Of a stretch of DNA of 64,000 nucleotides, positions 27,529 to 38,472 are shown one piece after another (positions within the stretch are counted from its first letter, which is position 1; the number at the start of each line of letters is the position of its first letter). Source of the stretch: Dermacoccus abyssi (GTDB taxonomy: Bacteria; Actinomycetota; Actinomycetes; Actinomycetales; Dermatophilaceae); contig NZ_QWLM01000006.1 in assembly GCF_003515945.1 (NCBI RefSeq), forward strand, positions 96,927 through 160,926. The letters run 5' to 3'. The notes beneath the pieces were generated by a model. It was not told the DNA's origin. It saw only the letters and a program-made list of their open reading frames with translations, and made no database searches. Position numbers and translations under genes: made by a program.

Positions 27529-28477
27529 CGTCCAGACCGTCAAGGGGGTCGTCGACTCCGGCGACCTCGGTGCGACGCTCGTCCACGAGCACGTCTTCGT
27601 GCTCGGCGAGGAGTACCGCGTCAACTACAGCGAGTGGGACGAGGACGCCCGCGTCGCCGATGCGTCCCGCCAGTTGCAGGAGCTCAAAGAGCTCGGCATC
27701 GACACGATCCTCGACCCGACCGTGCTCGGGCTCGGGCGCTACATCCCGCGCATCCAGAAGGTGGCCGAGGGAACCGACCTCAACATCGTCGTCGCGACGG
27801 GCGTCTACACCTACGACGACGTGCCGTTCCAGTTCCACTACACGGGCCCGGAGACCCTCTTCGGCGGTCCGGAGCCGATGACCGAACTGTTCCTCAAGGA
27901 CCTGCGCGAGGGCATCGCCGACACGGGCGTGCGCGCTGCGTTCCTCAAGTGCGCCATCGAGGAGAAGGGCCTGACGCCCGGTGTCGAACGCGTCATGCGG
28001 GCGGTCGGCGCGGCGAATGCCGAGACGTCGGCTCCGGTCACCGTGCACACGCACGCGGGCAGCGAATCCGGACTCGTGGCGCAGCGTGTGCTCGCCGAGG
28101 AGGGCGTCGATCTCGGTCGTGTCGTCATCGGCCACAGCGGCGACTCGACCGACCTCGATTACCTGTGCAAGCTCGCCGACGCCGGAAGCTACCTCGGCAT
28201 GGACCGTTTCGGCATCGACGTTCTCCTGCCGTTCGAGCAGCGCGTCGACACGATCGTCGAGCTGTGCCGTCGCGGTTACGCCGAGAAGGTCGTCATCGCC
28301 CACGACGCGTCGTGCCTCATCGACTGGTTCCCCGAGGGACTCATCCCCCAGGCCCAACCGAACTGGAACTTCCGGCACATCAGCGAGGACGTGCTCCCTG
28401 CGCTGCGCGAGCGCGGCGTGAGCGACGCGGACATCCACACGATCCTGGTGGACAATCCGCGTCGCTACTTCGAGTAA
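27521..28477 (+). CDS. phosphotriesterase-family amidohydrolase (possible lactonase)
   Basis: A 318-residue metal-dependent TIM-barrel hydrolase of the phosphotriesterase/PTE-like lactonase family. The metal ligands are all visible: HEH (H22, H24), the carboxylatable Lys in AFLKCAIEEKG (K143), THTH (H176 and H178), VIGHSGD (H205) and AHDAS (D262). Relatives include acyl-homoserine lactonases and organophosphate hydrolases, so lactone cleavage is a reasonable guess. Start ATG 27521 overlaps the ligase stop by eight bases. The protein is complete to PRRYFE at the C-terminus and converges on the small lipoprotein gene. Confidence 0.9.
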   Translation: MTDVQTVKGVVDSGDLGATLVHEHVFVLGEEYRVNYSEWDEDARVADASRQLQELKELGIDTILDPTVLGLGRYIPRIQKVAEGTDLNIVVATGVYTYDDVPFQFHYTGPETLFGGPEPMTELFLKDLREGIADTGVRAAFLKCAIEEKGLTPGVERVMRAVGAANAETSAPVTVHTHAGSESGLVAQRVLAEEGVDLGRVVIGHSGDSTDLDYLCKLADAGSYLGMDRFGIDVLLPFEQRVDTIVELCRRGYAEKVVIAHDASCLIDWFPEGLIPQAQPNWNFRHISEDVLPALRERGVSDADIHTILVDNPRRYFE

Positions 28478-28503
28478 GTTGGCCGTCGTTCGGCGGGCGA
28501 AGA

Positions 28504-28722
28504 TCAGTTCGCCGAGGACGTCATGGAGTCGGAGCTCTTCATGTGGCTCTTCATCTCGGTGCTCGTCGGCATGTTCGACGACGAGTTGCCGGAGCCCCGG
28601 CCGTCGTTGTTGCAGGCGGCAACGCCGAACACGGCGCAGGCGGACAGGGTGATGGCGGCAAGGCGCTTCCTGATGGTTCCTTCTCTCGCAAACGGTGTGC
28701 ATGAGGCATTCGGCGCCCTCAC
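28504..28722 (-). CDS. small lipoprotein, unusual start
   Basis: A 72-residue reading frame with a lipoprotein signal: RKRLAAITLSACAVFGVAAC with the lipobox VAAC (C37) and a Ser/Asn/Met-rich tail (SSSNMPTSTEMKSHMKSSD). The only conventional start is GTG 28722, which puts an odd polar leader before the signal peptide. A better ribosome site (agaagga) sits three bases before an ATC codon whose product would begin IRKRLAAI, so a rare ATC start or a sequence error is possible. It follows the SigK-RskA-molybdoenzyme operon on the same strand, so it may belong to that regulon. Function unknown. Confidence 0.65.
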   Translation of the reverse strand: MRAPNASCTPFAREGTIRKRLAAITLSACAVFGVAACNNDGRGSGNSSSNMPTSTEMKSHMKSSDSMTSSAN

Positions 28723-28749
28723 CCGAATGGATGGGAGACGGGGTGTGGT

Positions 28750-30275
28750 CTACCTCACACCGACCGAGACGGTGTGCCATCCCGAGGAGCCGTCGGGCGT
28801 CACCTCGGCTTCCTGCGATGTCTGCACCTTGCCGTCGGCGTACCGGCAACGGGCCTTGATCGTGTGCTGCCCCTTGGGCGCGTCCCAGGACAGCCACCAC
28901 TGCCGCCAGTAGTCGATACCGACGTTCGGGCCGAGCTTCGCCGTCTGCCATTCGCCGTCGTCGATCTGCACCTCGACCCCGACGATGCCCTGGTGCTGGG
29001 CCCACGCGACGCCGCCGATCGCCAGGCGTCCGGCGTCGATGGTGCGGCCGGCGCGGGGTGTGTCGATGCGCGCCGAGGGCTTGATCGGTCCCTTCTCGCT
29101 CCAGCCGCGGTCGGTCCAGTACGCGCGGTGCTCGGCGTAGGTGGTGACCGTCAGCTTCGTCACCCACTTCGTCGCCCCGACGTAGCCGTAGAGGCCCGGC
29201 GTGACGAGACGCGCGGGGAAACCGTGCTCGCGCGGCAGCGGCTCGCCGTTCATCCCGACGGCCAGGAGAGCCTGACGGTTCTTGTCCTGGAAGGCCTCGA
29301 TCGGCGTCGAGCAGGTCCACCCGTCGTCGGAGACGGAGAGCACCTGGTCGGCGCGCTGCGCGGACGCGCCTTGGCGAGCAGGTCGCGCACCGGGACGCCG
29401 AGCCAGCGGGCGCCGCCCGCGTACTCGCCGCCCACCTCGTTGCTCACGCAGGTGAGGGTCACGTCCGCCTCGACGAGCGGCATGGCGAGGATGTCGTCGT
29501 AGGTGAACTCGAGTTCCTCCTCGACGTCGCCGTCGATGACGAGTCGCCACCCGCCCGCGTCGACGTTGGGCACGACGAGCGCGGTGTCGATGCGGTAGAA
29601 GTTCGAGTTCGGGGTGACGAGCGGCGTCACCCCCTTCACGGTGCGCTCCAACCCCGCGGGCATGGCGGGCAGCGAGCGGCTCGGGCGCGGCAGTGCGCGC
29701 ACCATCTGCGTCACCTGCGAGCCGATCTTCTGTCCCATGCCCGCGGCCACGGCTCCGAGCCCGGCAAGGGCTCCCGCGCTCAGCATCGTCCGGCGCGTCA
29801 CGTCGCCCGAGGCCACGCCAGGCGCGATGCTCGACGAACCTGACGCCGACGACATCACCGCCACGAAGCTTCCGACCCCGACGAAGGCCGTCGCGAGCGA
29901 CGGGATGACGGCGAAGACTCCCCCGCCCGGCCGGGCCCACGCGGCAAGGCCGGCGAGCGCGACGAGGACACCGAGCAGCGCAACACCGCGCACGAGCCGC
30001 GTCCGAGCGAGCAGCCCAGCGAGCGCGCCGAGCAGGCCGGTGACGAGCGCCACGGAGGCGAGCAGGACGGGCTTGTCAGCGGTGCCGAAGGTCGACACGG
30101 CGAAGTTCTTCAGCCAGGTCGGAGCCGCATCGACAACGGCCGAACCGACCGCGAACGGCGGCGAATAGCTCGGCCCCGTGATCGCCGCGACGAGGGGCCC
30201 TGCCCCCGCGCCGGCGATCGTCGAAGCCAAGCCGACGAACGCTGCTTGCCCCTTGCCGAGGTGCGCGGCCGTCAC
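28750..30275 (-). pseudogene. membrane-anchored molybdopterin oxidoreductase (sulfite-oxidase-like), interrupted by one frameshift
   Basis: About 508 residues if restored. An N-terminal block of five hydrophobic helices (residues about 1-145) is followed by VTRRTMLSAGALAGLGAVAAG, a Tat-like segment, then a sulfite-oxidase/YedY-type molybdenum-cofactor domain: TPLVTPNSNFYRID, and TLTCVSNEVGGEYAGG where C is the probable Mo ligand. The sequence then breaks near 29366-29370 and resumes one frame over with SVSDDGWTCSTPIEAF, REHGFPARLVTPGLYGYVGA and a C-terminal dimerisation domain. One added base restores it. It is translated from the sigK-rskA transcript (4-base overlap with rskA) and may therefore be the envelope enzyme controlled by SigK. 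Confidence 0.82.
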
Positions 30276-31000
30276 AGCTGCACCGAACCCAGCACCTTCG
30301 AGGTCGGCTGGGCCGAACCGCCGGCCGGTTCCATCGACACGGCGACCTCGCGGGCGGCGCCGGCGTCACCGTGCAACGGCATGGCGATGAGCCCGTCCTT
30401 CTCCGGCTCGGGCAGCAGGCCACCGGAGACCAACTTCCCGGAGGAGTCCTTGACCCACATCTGGTACGCCATGCCGTCCGGGGCGCGCCCCATCGTCGTC
30501 GACGTGACGACGGCTTTGTCCATACCCATCGAACGGGTGACGGTGATCTTGTGCTCGCCCATGTCGATGACCGACTCACGGGCGTCGTCGGCGTGCATGA
30601 CCTCCGCGACTGGTGCCGGCATGGAGCCGGCGTCGTCGCTCGCGATCCGTACCCCGGCCACCGCGATGACGATGGCTGCGGCGGCAGCACCGAGCCACAG
30701 AATTGCTCGCCGGGCCGCGCGTGGCGTCTGGGAACGCTCCGCGGCGACGGGCACGACGGGTGGCAGCGGACGGGTGCGAGCCACCTGAGCGAGGAGCTCA
30801 CTGCGCACGTGAGCGGGCGGCGTCAGCTCGGGGGCGGGCAGCGTTGCCGCCGCTTCCTGGAGGGAGAGCACCTCGCCAAGCGCCTCGGGGTGATCGCGCA
30901 GGTAGGCCTCAACGGCCTCACGCTCCTCGGGCGTCACGGCGTCCACCGCGTACGCTCCGATGAGTCCGTAGGCGTCGCCCGGTCGAACGTCGCGCTTCAT
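30272..31000 (-). CDS. rskA: RskA-type transmembrane anti-sigma factor
   Basis: A 242-residue anti-sigma factor: a cytoplasmic N-terminal helical domain (residues about 1-90, LIGAYAVDAVTPEEREAVEAYL), one membrane helix (AILWLGAAAAAIVIAVAG, about 98-115) and an extracytoplasmic anti-sigma-K domain (KAVVTSTTMGRAPDGMAYQMWV). It is typical of proteins that hold ECF sigma factors inactive until proteolysis. It overlaps sigK by four bases upstream and the molybdoenzyme by four bases downstream, so all three genes are co-translated. It probably regulates SigK in response to redox or envelope stress, as in mycobacteria. Confidence 0.9.
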   Translation of the reverse strand: MKRDVRPGDAYGLIGAYAVDAVTPEEREAVEAYLRDHPEALGEVLSLQEAAATLPAPELTPPAHVRSELLAQVARTRPLPPVVPVAAERSQTPRAARRAILWLGAAAAAIVIAVAGVRIASDDAGSMPAPVAEVMHADDARESVIDMGEHKITVTRSMGMDKAVVTSTTMGRAPDGMAYQMWVKDSSGKLVSGGLLPEPEKDGLIAMPLHGDAGAAREVAVSMEPAGGSAQPTSKVLGSVQL

Positions 31001-31614
31001 CGTTCACCTCCCATGGTGTCGCGCAGGCGGATGAGTCCGTCGCGGATGCGTGTCTTCGCCGTTCCGAGCGGCAGGTCGAGCAGGGCGGCCACCTCGGTGT
31101 GGGTGTGTCCGCCGAAGTAGGCGAGTTCGAGCGCCTCGCGCTGAACCGGGGTGAGGGTCGCCATCGCGCGCCGGACGCGCTCGGCCTCGAGGCTGCTCAC
31201 GACGGCTTCGCTCGTCGAGTCGAACGCGACCTCGCGCTGTTCGACGGCGTACCGCCCTTCCCGGGCGCTCGCCGTCTCGGCGTGACGCACCCGGTCGACG
31301 GCCCGCCGGTGCGCGATCGTCATCATCCAGGACATGGCGGACGCCTGCTTCGCGTCGTAGCGAGCCGAGTGGCGCCAGATGTCGAGGTAGGTCTCCTGGA
31401 GAACCTCCTCGGACTGCGCCGGGTCGCGCAGCACGCGCACGATGAGACCGAAGACGCGGGCACTCGTGTCGTCGTACAGCTGCGCGAACGCGGTGTTATC
31501 ACCTCGCGCGCAACGTTGGACGAGTTCCTCAGCACGCGTCGGAGCACCTGACGGATCCGGCACAGGAGCGAGCGACGCGGCACGGGCCGCACGCGCGGAT
31601 GACGTTAACCGCAC
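30997..31614 (-). CDS. sigK: ECF sigma factor, SigK type
   Basis: A 205-residue group 4 sigma factor with region 2 (AFAQLYDDTSARVFGLIVRVLRDPAQSEEVLQE, seen as a sigma2 helix pair; YDAKQASAMSWMMTIAHRRAVDRVR) and region 4 (LTPVQREALELAYFGGHTHTEVAALLDLPLGTAKTRIRDGL, the HTH). The closest remembered group is SigK, which works with RskA. Start is GTG 31614 with a good ribosome site (aggggag). The N-terminal 25 residues are a polar extension. It is the first gene of the operon sigK-rskA-molybdoenzyme; a conserved -35/-10 of its own is not obvious in the 160-base gap upstream. Confidence 0.88.
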   Translation of the reverse strand: MRLTSSARAARAASLAPVPDPSGAPTRAEELVQRCARGDNTAFAQLYDDTSARVFGLIVRVLRDPAQSEEVLQETYLDIWRHSARYDAKQASAMSWMMTIAHRRAVDRVRHAETASAREGRYAVEQREVAFDSTSEAVVSSLEAERVRRAMATLTPVQREALELAYFGGHTHTEVAALLDLPLGTAKTRIRDGLIRLRDTMGGER

Positions 31615-31774
31615 TCACTCCCCTGCTGACGTTGGTTGTTCCTCATGCCCGGCGTTCGGAGCCCAGCTGCGAACGGATGGGTCGGACGGCGCACATTCTG
31701 CCCGAACCGTTCCACCGTGTGCGGGCGAGAAGACATATGTCGACTTCCGAACATGTTCCGAATATCATGGGTTC

Positions 31775-32230
31775 ATGTCACTCGCGGCGAACCTCCCCCA
31801 CGTCACCCGACGCTCCTCGGACCTCAGCAAACACTCGGCCGAGGTCTTCGCCGAGGCCGAGAACCACCCCGTCACAGTGACTCGACGGGATGGTGAGTCG
31901 CTTGTACTCATGTCCCAGCGCGAAGCGGACGCTCGAGCAGAGCTTCTCCACATCGCTGCGACTCTCGTCACGGTGACGCTCGAGGACGGCCCCCTCAGTG
32001 AGCGCATGGCTAACCGCTATCCCTGGATGTATGCCCTGAGCACTGCGGAACGCGAGCAGTGTGCCACCGACCTCGTCGAGGCAGCACGCGCCTCCTTCTC
32101 GACGGGGCAACCGCATCTGGCGATTACCAAGCTCACGAGTTGGCGGGAGACGGCCACCGCCATAGCCGCGGGGCTGGGCACCGAGCCTGTGGAATGGCTC
32201 GATGACGAACCCGTCGTCGAGCGCCCCTGA
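31775..32230 (+). CDS. antitoxin-like protein (Phd/YefM-type N-terminus)
   Basis: A 151-residue protein whose first half resembles prevent-host-death antitoxins (LSKHSAEVFAEAENHPVTVTRRDGESLVLMSQ, a typical DNA-binding fold), followed by a longer helical domain ending WLDDEPVVERP. It is two bases from the start of the toxin-like reading frame that follows, the standard antitoxin-toxin order with translational coupling. Upstream, a small AT-rich island (acatgttccgaatatcatgg) could be its promoter and operator. It is visibly less GC-rich than most of the window, which fits a mobile module. Confidence 0.78.
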   Translation: MSLAANLPHVTRRSSDLSKHSAEVFAEAENHPVTVTRRDGESLVLMSQREADARAELLHIAATLVTVTLEDGPLSERMANRYPWMYALSTAEREQCATDLVEAARASFSTGQPHLAITKLTSWRETATAIAAGLGTEPVEWLDDEPVVERP

Positions 32231-32232
32231 GC

Positions 32233-32574
32233 ATGCCCAGGGAAGCGGTCGTACCGCGGCCGGCCAAAAAGTCGGAGTACGTGCTGAAATACGCGACGAA
32301 ACAGTCCGAGAAGGGCTGGCGCGATCTCGTGGCCACGATCCGCAATCCCATGAGCGACAGCTGGGATTTTCTCACTCGTACTCCCCTGTCGAAGACTCCG
32401 AACAACTACCCGCTGTAAGGCTCGCTGGCTTCGATCAGTCGTGGAGGCCGAACGTATCAACGTTGGCAGCACAAGCCCACGCTCAAGGGCACGGCCCGTA
32501 TTTGGTTCTACGTGGACGGCAGCACCGTCTACCTGGAGCAGGTTCACACGGCTCATCCCAACGAGACCAAGTAA
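32233..32574 (+). pseudogene. type II toxin-like gene (RelE/ParE type) cut by an in-frame TAA
   Basis: The reading frame starts at ATG 32233, two bases after the antitoxin stop, and reads KSEYVLKYATKQSEKGWRDL, then TPLSKTPNNYPL, before a TAA at 32416-32418. The same frame is open afterwards for 51 codons and continues the family pattern (SLASISRGGRTYQRWQHKPT, then TARIWFYVDGSTVYLEQVHTAHPNETK) to a second TAA at 32572-32574. The join matches a Lys or Gln codon changed by one substitution. This looks like a RelE/ParE-like small toxin disabled by one nonsense mutation, leaving the antitoxin intact. It could also be a sequencing substitution. Confidence 0.82.
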
Positions 32575-32594
32575 CTGCGGCTCGGCCCGCAACG

Positions 32595-32632
32595 CCGTCG
32601 GCCCGGCTCCCTGAAGGGAACCGGGGCGACGG
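32595..32632. terminator. hairpin terminator between the toxin remnant and aconitase
   Basis: Seventeen-base arms (32595-32611 and 32616-32632) pair with two mismatches around TGAA. It lies just beyond the end of the acnA gene on the minus strand and after the toxin remnant on the plus strand, so it can act in both directions. Confidence 0.7.
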
Positions 32633-32657
32633 TGTTCAGCTACCTGCTGTTACCGCG

Positions 32658-35468
<2,811 letters not shown>

Positions 35469-35526
35469 GCCGACTCCTTCGTCTGTTGCCTGGGAGCGCG
35501 CCCCTCGGGCCCGCGTCCCGCGTCAT

Positions 35527-35546
35527 TTATCTTGACGTCAAGATAA
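35527..35546. promoter_or_regulatory. perfect 20-bp palindromic operator upstream of acnA, TamR/MarR-type
   Basis: TTATCTTGACGTCAAGATAA is a perfect palindrome 60-80 bases before the aconitase start. Its half-site TATCTTGA is the style bound by MarR-family regulators of the HucR/PecS/TamR group; in Streptomyces TamR is known to control aconitase through such palindromes, which is recalled knowledge rather than shown here. Further upstream, 35574-35592 contains a poor DtxR-like half-site (AGTTAGGTTTGCCTTTGCT on the minus strand). Confidence 0.72.
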
Positions 35547-35688
35547 CTTAATCACACGCTGGGAACGCCCCTCAGCAAAGGCAAACCTAACTTTGCCACC
35601 TGCCCTCGCCGAGGCCGTTCTCCTGCCTTGATCGTAGGTCGCCGAGCCCGTCATGTCGCCCCACTAGGCGAGCCCGATGTCGACGATC

Positions 35689-36972
35689 TCAGGATGCGTT
35701 CGCCTCACCGGGGGGTCGCAGCACCGCGATGCACTCGACGTGCTGCGTCATGGGGAACGCGTCGAAGCCGCGCAGAGCATCGACCTGGTAGCCGCGATCG
35801 GCGAAGTAGCCGAGGTCACGCGCGAGCGCGGCCGGGTCGCACGCGACGTAGGTGACGACGCGGGGCGCGAGGTCGGCGATCGTCGCCACGACGTCGCGGC
35901 CCGCACCTGCACGGGGCGGGTCGAGGACGACGACGTCGGCGCCGGTTCCGAGGTTGGCCTTCGCCACGTCGGACGCAAGGAGGTCGACGTGGCGGGCTCC
36001 GCCCATGTTCGTGCGGGCGTACTCGATCGCCTCGGCATCCGCCTCGACGCCGAGCACCGAACCGCTCGGGCCCACGAGGTCGGCGAGGGCGCGCGTGAAC
36101 AGGCCGACGCCGCAGTACAGGTCGACGGCCCGCTCCCCCTCCTGCGGGTCGGTGGCGTCGAGGACGACGTCGAGGAACGTGGAGGCAGCCGCCGGGTGCA
36201 CCTGCCAGAACCCACGGGCGCTGACGTCGAACTCGGCGCTGCCGTGGGCGGTGTCGACGATCTCGCGCACCGCGGGGGTCTTCTCGCCCTTGGGCTGCGG
36301 CAGCTCGATGCCGACGATGTCGCCGACGGAGGGGCGCACGAGGTCGAGGCCCGCGACCGAGGAGTCGAAGCGGTCACGCAGCGCCGCGGTGAAACCCTCG
36401 TCCGAGACGACGCAGTCGTCGATCTCGACGAGTCGGTGTGAGCGGTGTTCGCGCAGGCCCACAACACCGTCGTCGACGGCGAGTTCGAGGCGGGTGCGCC
36501 AGCGCAGCCCGTCGGGGTGGCCGGGCAGTTCCTCGACGGTGAAGTCGGGGGCCACCTCGTGAAGGTCGATCTTGGCGATGCGTTGCAGTTGCTCGCGCAC
36601 CACCTGCGTCTTGAGCGCGCGCTGCGCGGGCAGGGCGACGTGCTGCCAGTCGCAGCCGCCACACATGCCGGGGCCGGAGAACGGGCACGGCGCGGGGACG
36701 CGATCGGGCGAGGCGTCGAGCACCTCGACGGCGTCGGCGCGAAGGAACTTCGACTCGCTCGTGCCCTCCGTAATCCGCGCGACGACGCGCTCGCCGGGCA
36801 GCGTGTGCCGCACGAAGACGACGCGGCCCTCGTGGCGGGCGACGCAGTGCCCGCCGTGCGCGACGCCCTCGACGGCGAGTTCCAGCCGCTCGCCCTCCAT
36901 CGGGCGGCCCTTGCGGGCCTTGCGACGGTTCATTCCAGAGCGGCGACCGGGTGCAGAACGTGACGTTGCCAT
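35689..36972 (-). CDS. RlmD/TrmA-family 23S rRNA (uracil-5-)-methyltransferase-like
   Basis: A 427-residue class I SAM-dependent RNA methyltransferase. It has an N-terminal TRAM domain (GERLELAVEGVAHGGHCVARHEGRVV, seen in pieces), the iron-sulphur cysteines CPFSGPGMCGGC (about residues 85-96), the SAM motifs AVDLYCGVGLFTRALA and VLGVEADAEAIEYA, the catalytic VVLDPPRAGAG and the nucleophile segment YVACDPAALARDL. ATG 36972 is preferred; the frame extends upstream with no family features. It is divergent from ceoB (72-base gap). Confidence 0.88.
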   Translation of the reverse strand: MATSRSAPGRRSGMNRRKARKGRPMEGERLELAVEGVAHGGHCVARHEGRVVFVRHTLPGERVVARITEGTSESKFLRADAVEVLDASPDRVPAPCPFSGPGMCGGCDWQHVALPAQRALKTQVVREQLQRIAKIDLHEVAPDFTVEELPGHPDGLRWRTRLELAVDDGVVGLREHRSHRLVEIDDCVVSDEGFTAALRDRFDSSVAGLDLVRPSVGDIVGIELPQPKGEKTPAVREIVDTAHGSAEFDVSARGFWQVHPAAASTFLDVVLDATDPQEGERAVDLYCGVGLFTRALADLVGPSGSVLGVEADAEAIEYARTNMGGARHVDLLASDVAKANLGTGADVVVLDPPRAGAGRDVVATIADLAPRVVTYVACDPAALARDLGYFADRGYQVDALRGFDAFPMTQHVECIAVLRPPGEANAS

Positions 36973-37043
36973 GTCGTTCACCCTCCCCCGGATGTCCCGG
37001 AACACGCAACGCAGCAGGGCCTCACCTTCGATAGGGTCGCCTC

Positions 37044-37732
37044 GTGAACTACGTCATCATGGGCTGCGGCCGCGTCGGTTCCTTCCTCGCACGCACGCTC
37101 GAGGACACCGGCCACAGCGTCGCCATCGTCGACCGCGACGAATCCGCCTTCCGCCGCCTGCCGAGCTCGTTCCTCGGACGCCGCATCGTCGGGGTCGGCT
37201 TCGACCGCGAGACGCTCATCGCCGCCGGCATCGAAGAGGCGTTCGCCTTCGCCGCCGTCTCCAGCGGTGACAACTCGAACATCCTCTCGGCCCGCGTGGC
37301 ACGCGAGACGTACGGCGTCGAACGCGTCGTCGCCCGCATCTACGACCCGGGCCGCGCCGAGATCTACCAGCGCCTCGGCATCCCCACGGTCGCACCGTTC
37401 GCTGGACCGCCGACCAGGTGTTGCGGCGCATCGTGCCGCAGGAGAGCACCGCGGTGCACCACGATCAGTCGGGCACCCTCGCCATCCTCGAGATCCCCGT
37501 CCACCCCGCGTGGATCGGGCACGCCTACGACGAACTCGAGCAGGTCACCACCTCGCGCGTCGCGTACGTCTCGCGCCTGAGCACCGGCATCCTGCCCCGC
37601 GCCGGCCTCGTCCACCAGGAGGGCGACATCGTGCACTTCGTCGTCGAATCAGCCCGCCGGGAGCTCATCGAGGCGTTGCTCTCGCAGGGCCCTCACACCG
37701 ACCTCACGAACCCGCTCGCGCGCGAGCACTGA
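37044..37732 (+). pseudogene. TrkA-N potassium-uptake regulator CeoB, interrupted by one frameshift
   Basis: The first of two adjacent TrkA-type proteins. From GTG 37044 it has a full Rossmann NAD(P)-binding domain (MNYVIMGCGRVGSFLARTL, VGVGFDRETL, VSSGDNSNILSARVARETYG) and the start of the TrkA-C region (RLGIPTVAP). Sense is then lost and resumes in another frame with WTADQVLRRIVPQESTAVH, ending NPLAREH at 37732. The break lies at 37397-37403 and one base added there restores a protein of about 230 residues. Since CeoB/CeoC pairs are widely conserved and usually needed for K+ homeostasis, an assembly deletion is likelier than a true pseudogene. Confidence 0.85.
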
Positions 37733-37742
37733 GAGGCACGTC

Positions 37743-38444
37743 ATGCGCATCGTCGTCGTCGGGGCCGGAAGCGTCGGCCGATCCATCACCCGCGAACTGC
37801 TGAGCAACGAACACAGCCTGCTCGTCATCGACAAGTACGCCCGCGAGGAGCGCGTCAAGGCCATCCCGGACGCCACGTGGCTCCTCGCCGACGCGTGCGA
37901 GGTGGCCACGCTCGAGGAGGCACAGCTCGAGCACGCCGACGTCGTCGTCTGCGCCACGGGTGACGACAAGGTCAACCTCGTCGTCTCCCTGCTCGCGAAG
38001 ACGGAGTTCGGCGTGCCGCGTACCGTGGCCCGCGTCAACAACCCGCGCAACGAGTGGATGTTCGACGAGGGCTGGGGCGTCGACGTCGCCGTCTCCACCC
38101 CGCGCCTCATGACGGCGCTCGTCGAGGAGGCCGTCAGCGTCGGCGACCTCGTGCGCCTCTTCGAGTTCCAGCAGGGCAAGGCCACGATGGTGGAGCTCAC
38201 GCTCCCCCTCGACTCCCCCTACTGCGGCAGTAGCGTGGCCGATCTCGCCCTTCCGCCGGAGTGCGTGCTCGTCGGCATCATCCGCGACCAACTGCCGATG
38301 GCGCCGGTGCCCGAGGATAGCCTCCAGGCACTCGACGAACTGCTCTTCCTCGCCACGCGTGACGCCGAGCGCACCCTCGCGGCGAAGCTCACGGGACGGC
38401 GTCGCGACGAGGTGCAGACGGTCCTGAGCGACCGCAACTTCTGA
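37743..38444 (+). CDS. TrkA-family potassium-uptake protein CeoC
   Basis: A 233-residue TrkA-type cytoplasmic regulator of Trk/Ktr potassium transport. The NAD-binding fold starts MRIVVVGAGSVGRSI, with LLSNEHSLLVIDK and ADVVVCATGDDKVN, and the C-terminal TrkA-C domain includes MVELTLPLDSPYCGSSVADLALPPECVL. It starts ten bases after the end of ceoB and in the same direction, the standard ceoB-ceoC arrangement. It is intact, unlike its upstream partner. Confidence 0.9.
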   Translation: MRIVVVGAGSVGRSITRELLSNEHSLLVIDKYAREERVKAIPDATWLLADACEVATLEEAQLEHADVVVCATGDDKVNLVVSLLAKTEFGVPRTVARVNNPRNEWMFDEGWGVDVAVSTPRLMTALVEEAVSVGDLVRLFEFQQGKATMVELTLPLDSPYCGSSVADLALPPECVLVGIIRDQLPMAPVPEDSLQALDELLFLATRDAERTLAAKLTGRRRDEVQTVLSDRNF

Positions 38445-38454
38445 GGTCGCTCAG
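38424..38454 (+). terminator. hairpin overlapping the end of ceoC
   Basis: Ten-base arms (38424-38433 and 38445-38454) with an 11-base loop that contains the ceoC stop codon. It probably terminates ceoBC before the converging DUF3159 gene, but it lacks a T-tract. Confidence 0.5.
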
Positions 38455-38472
38455 CACTGCGGGCAAGCGGCG

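Noticed and set aside
32416..32418. Stop-codon readthrough or recoding of the toxin TAA
   Set aside because: No stem-loop for recoding, and TAA is the least read-through codon; a point mutation or error is simpler.
35574..35592. DtxR/IdeR iron box upstream of acnA
   Set aside because: Only the left half matches; the right half is too poor to claim.
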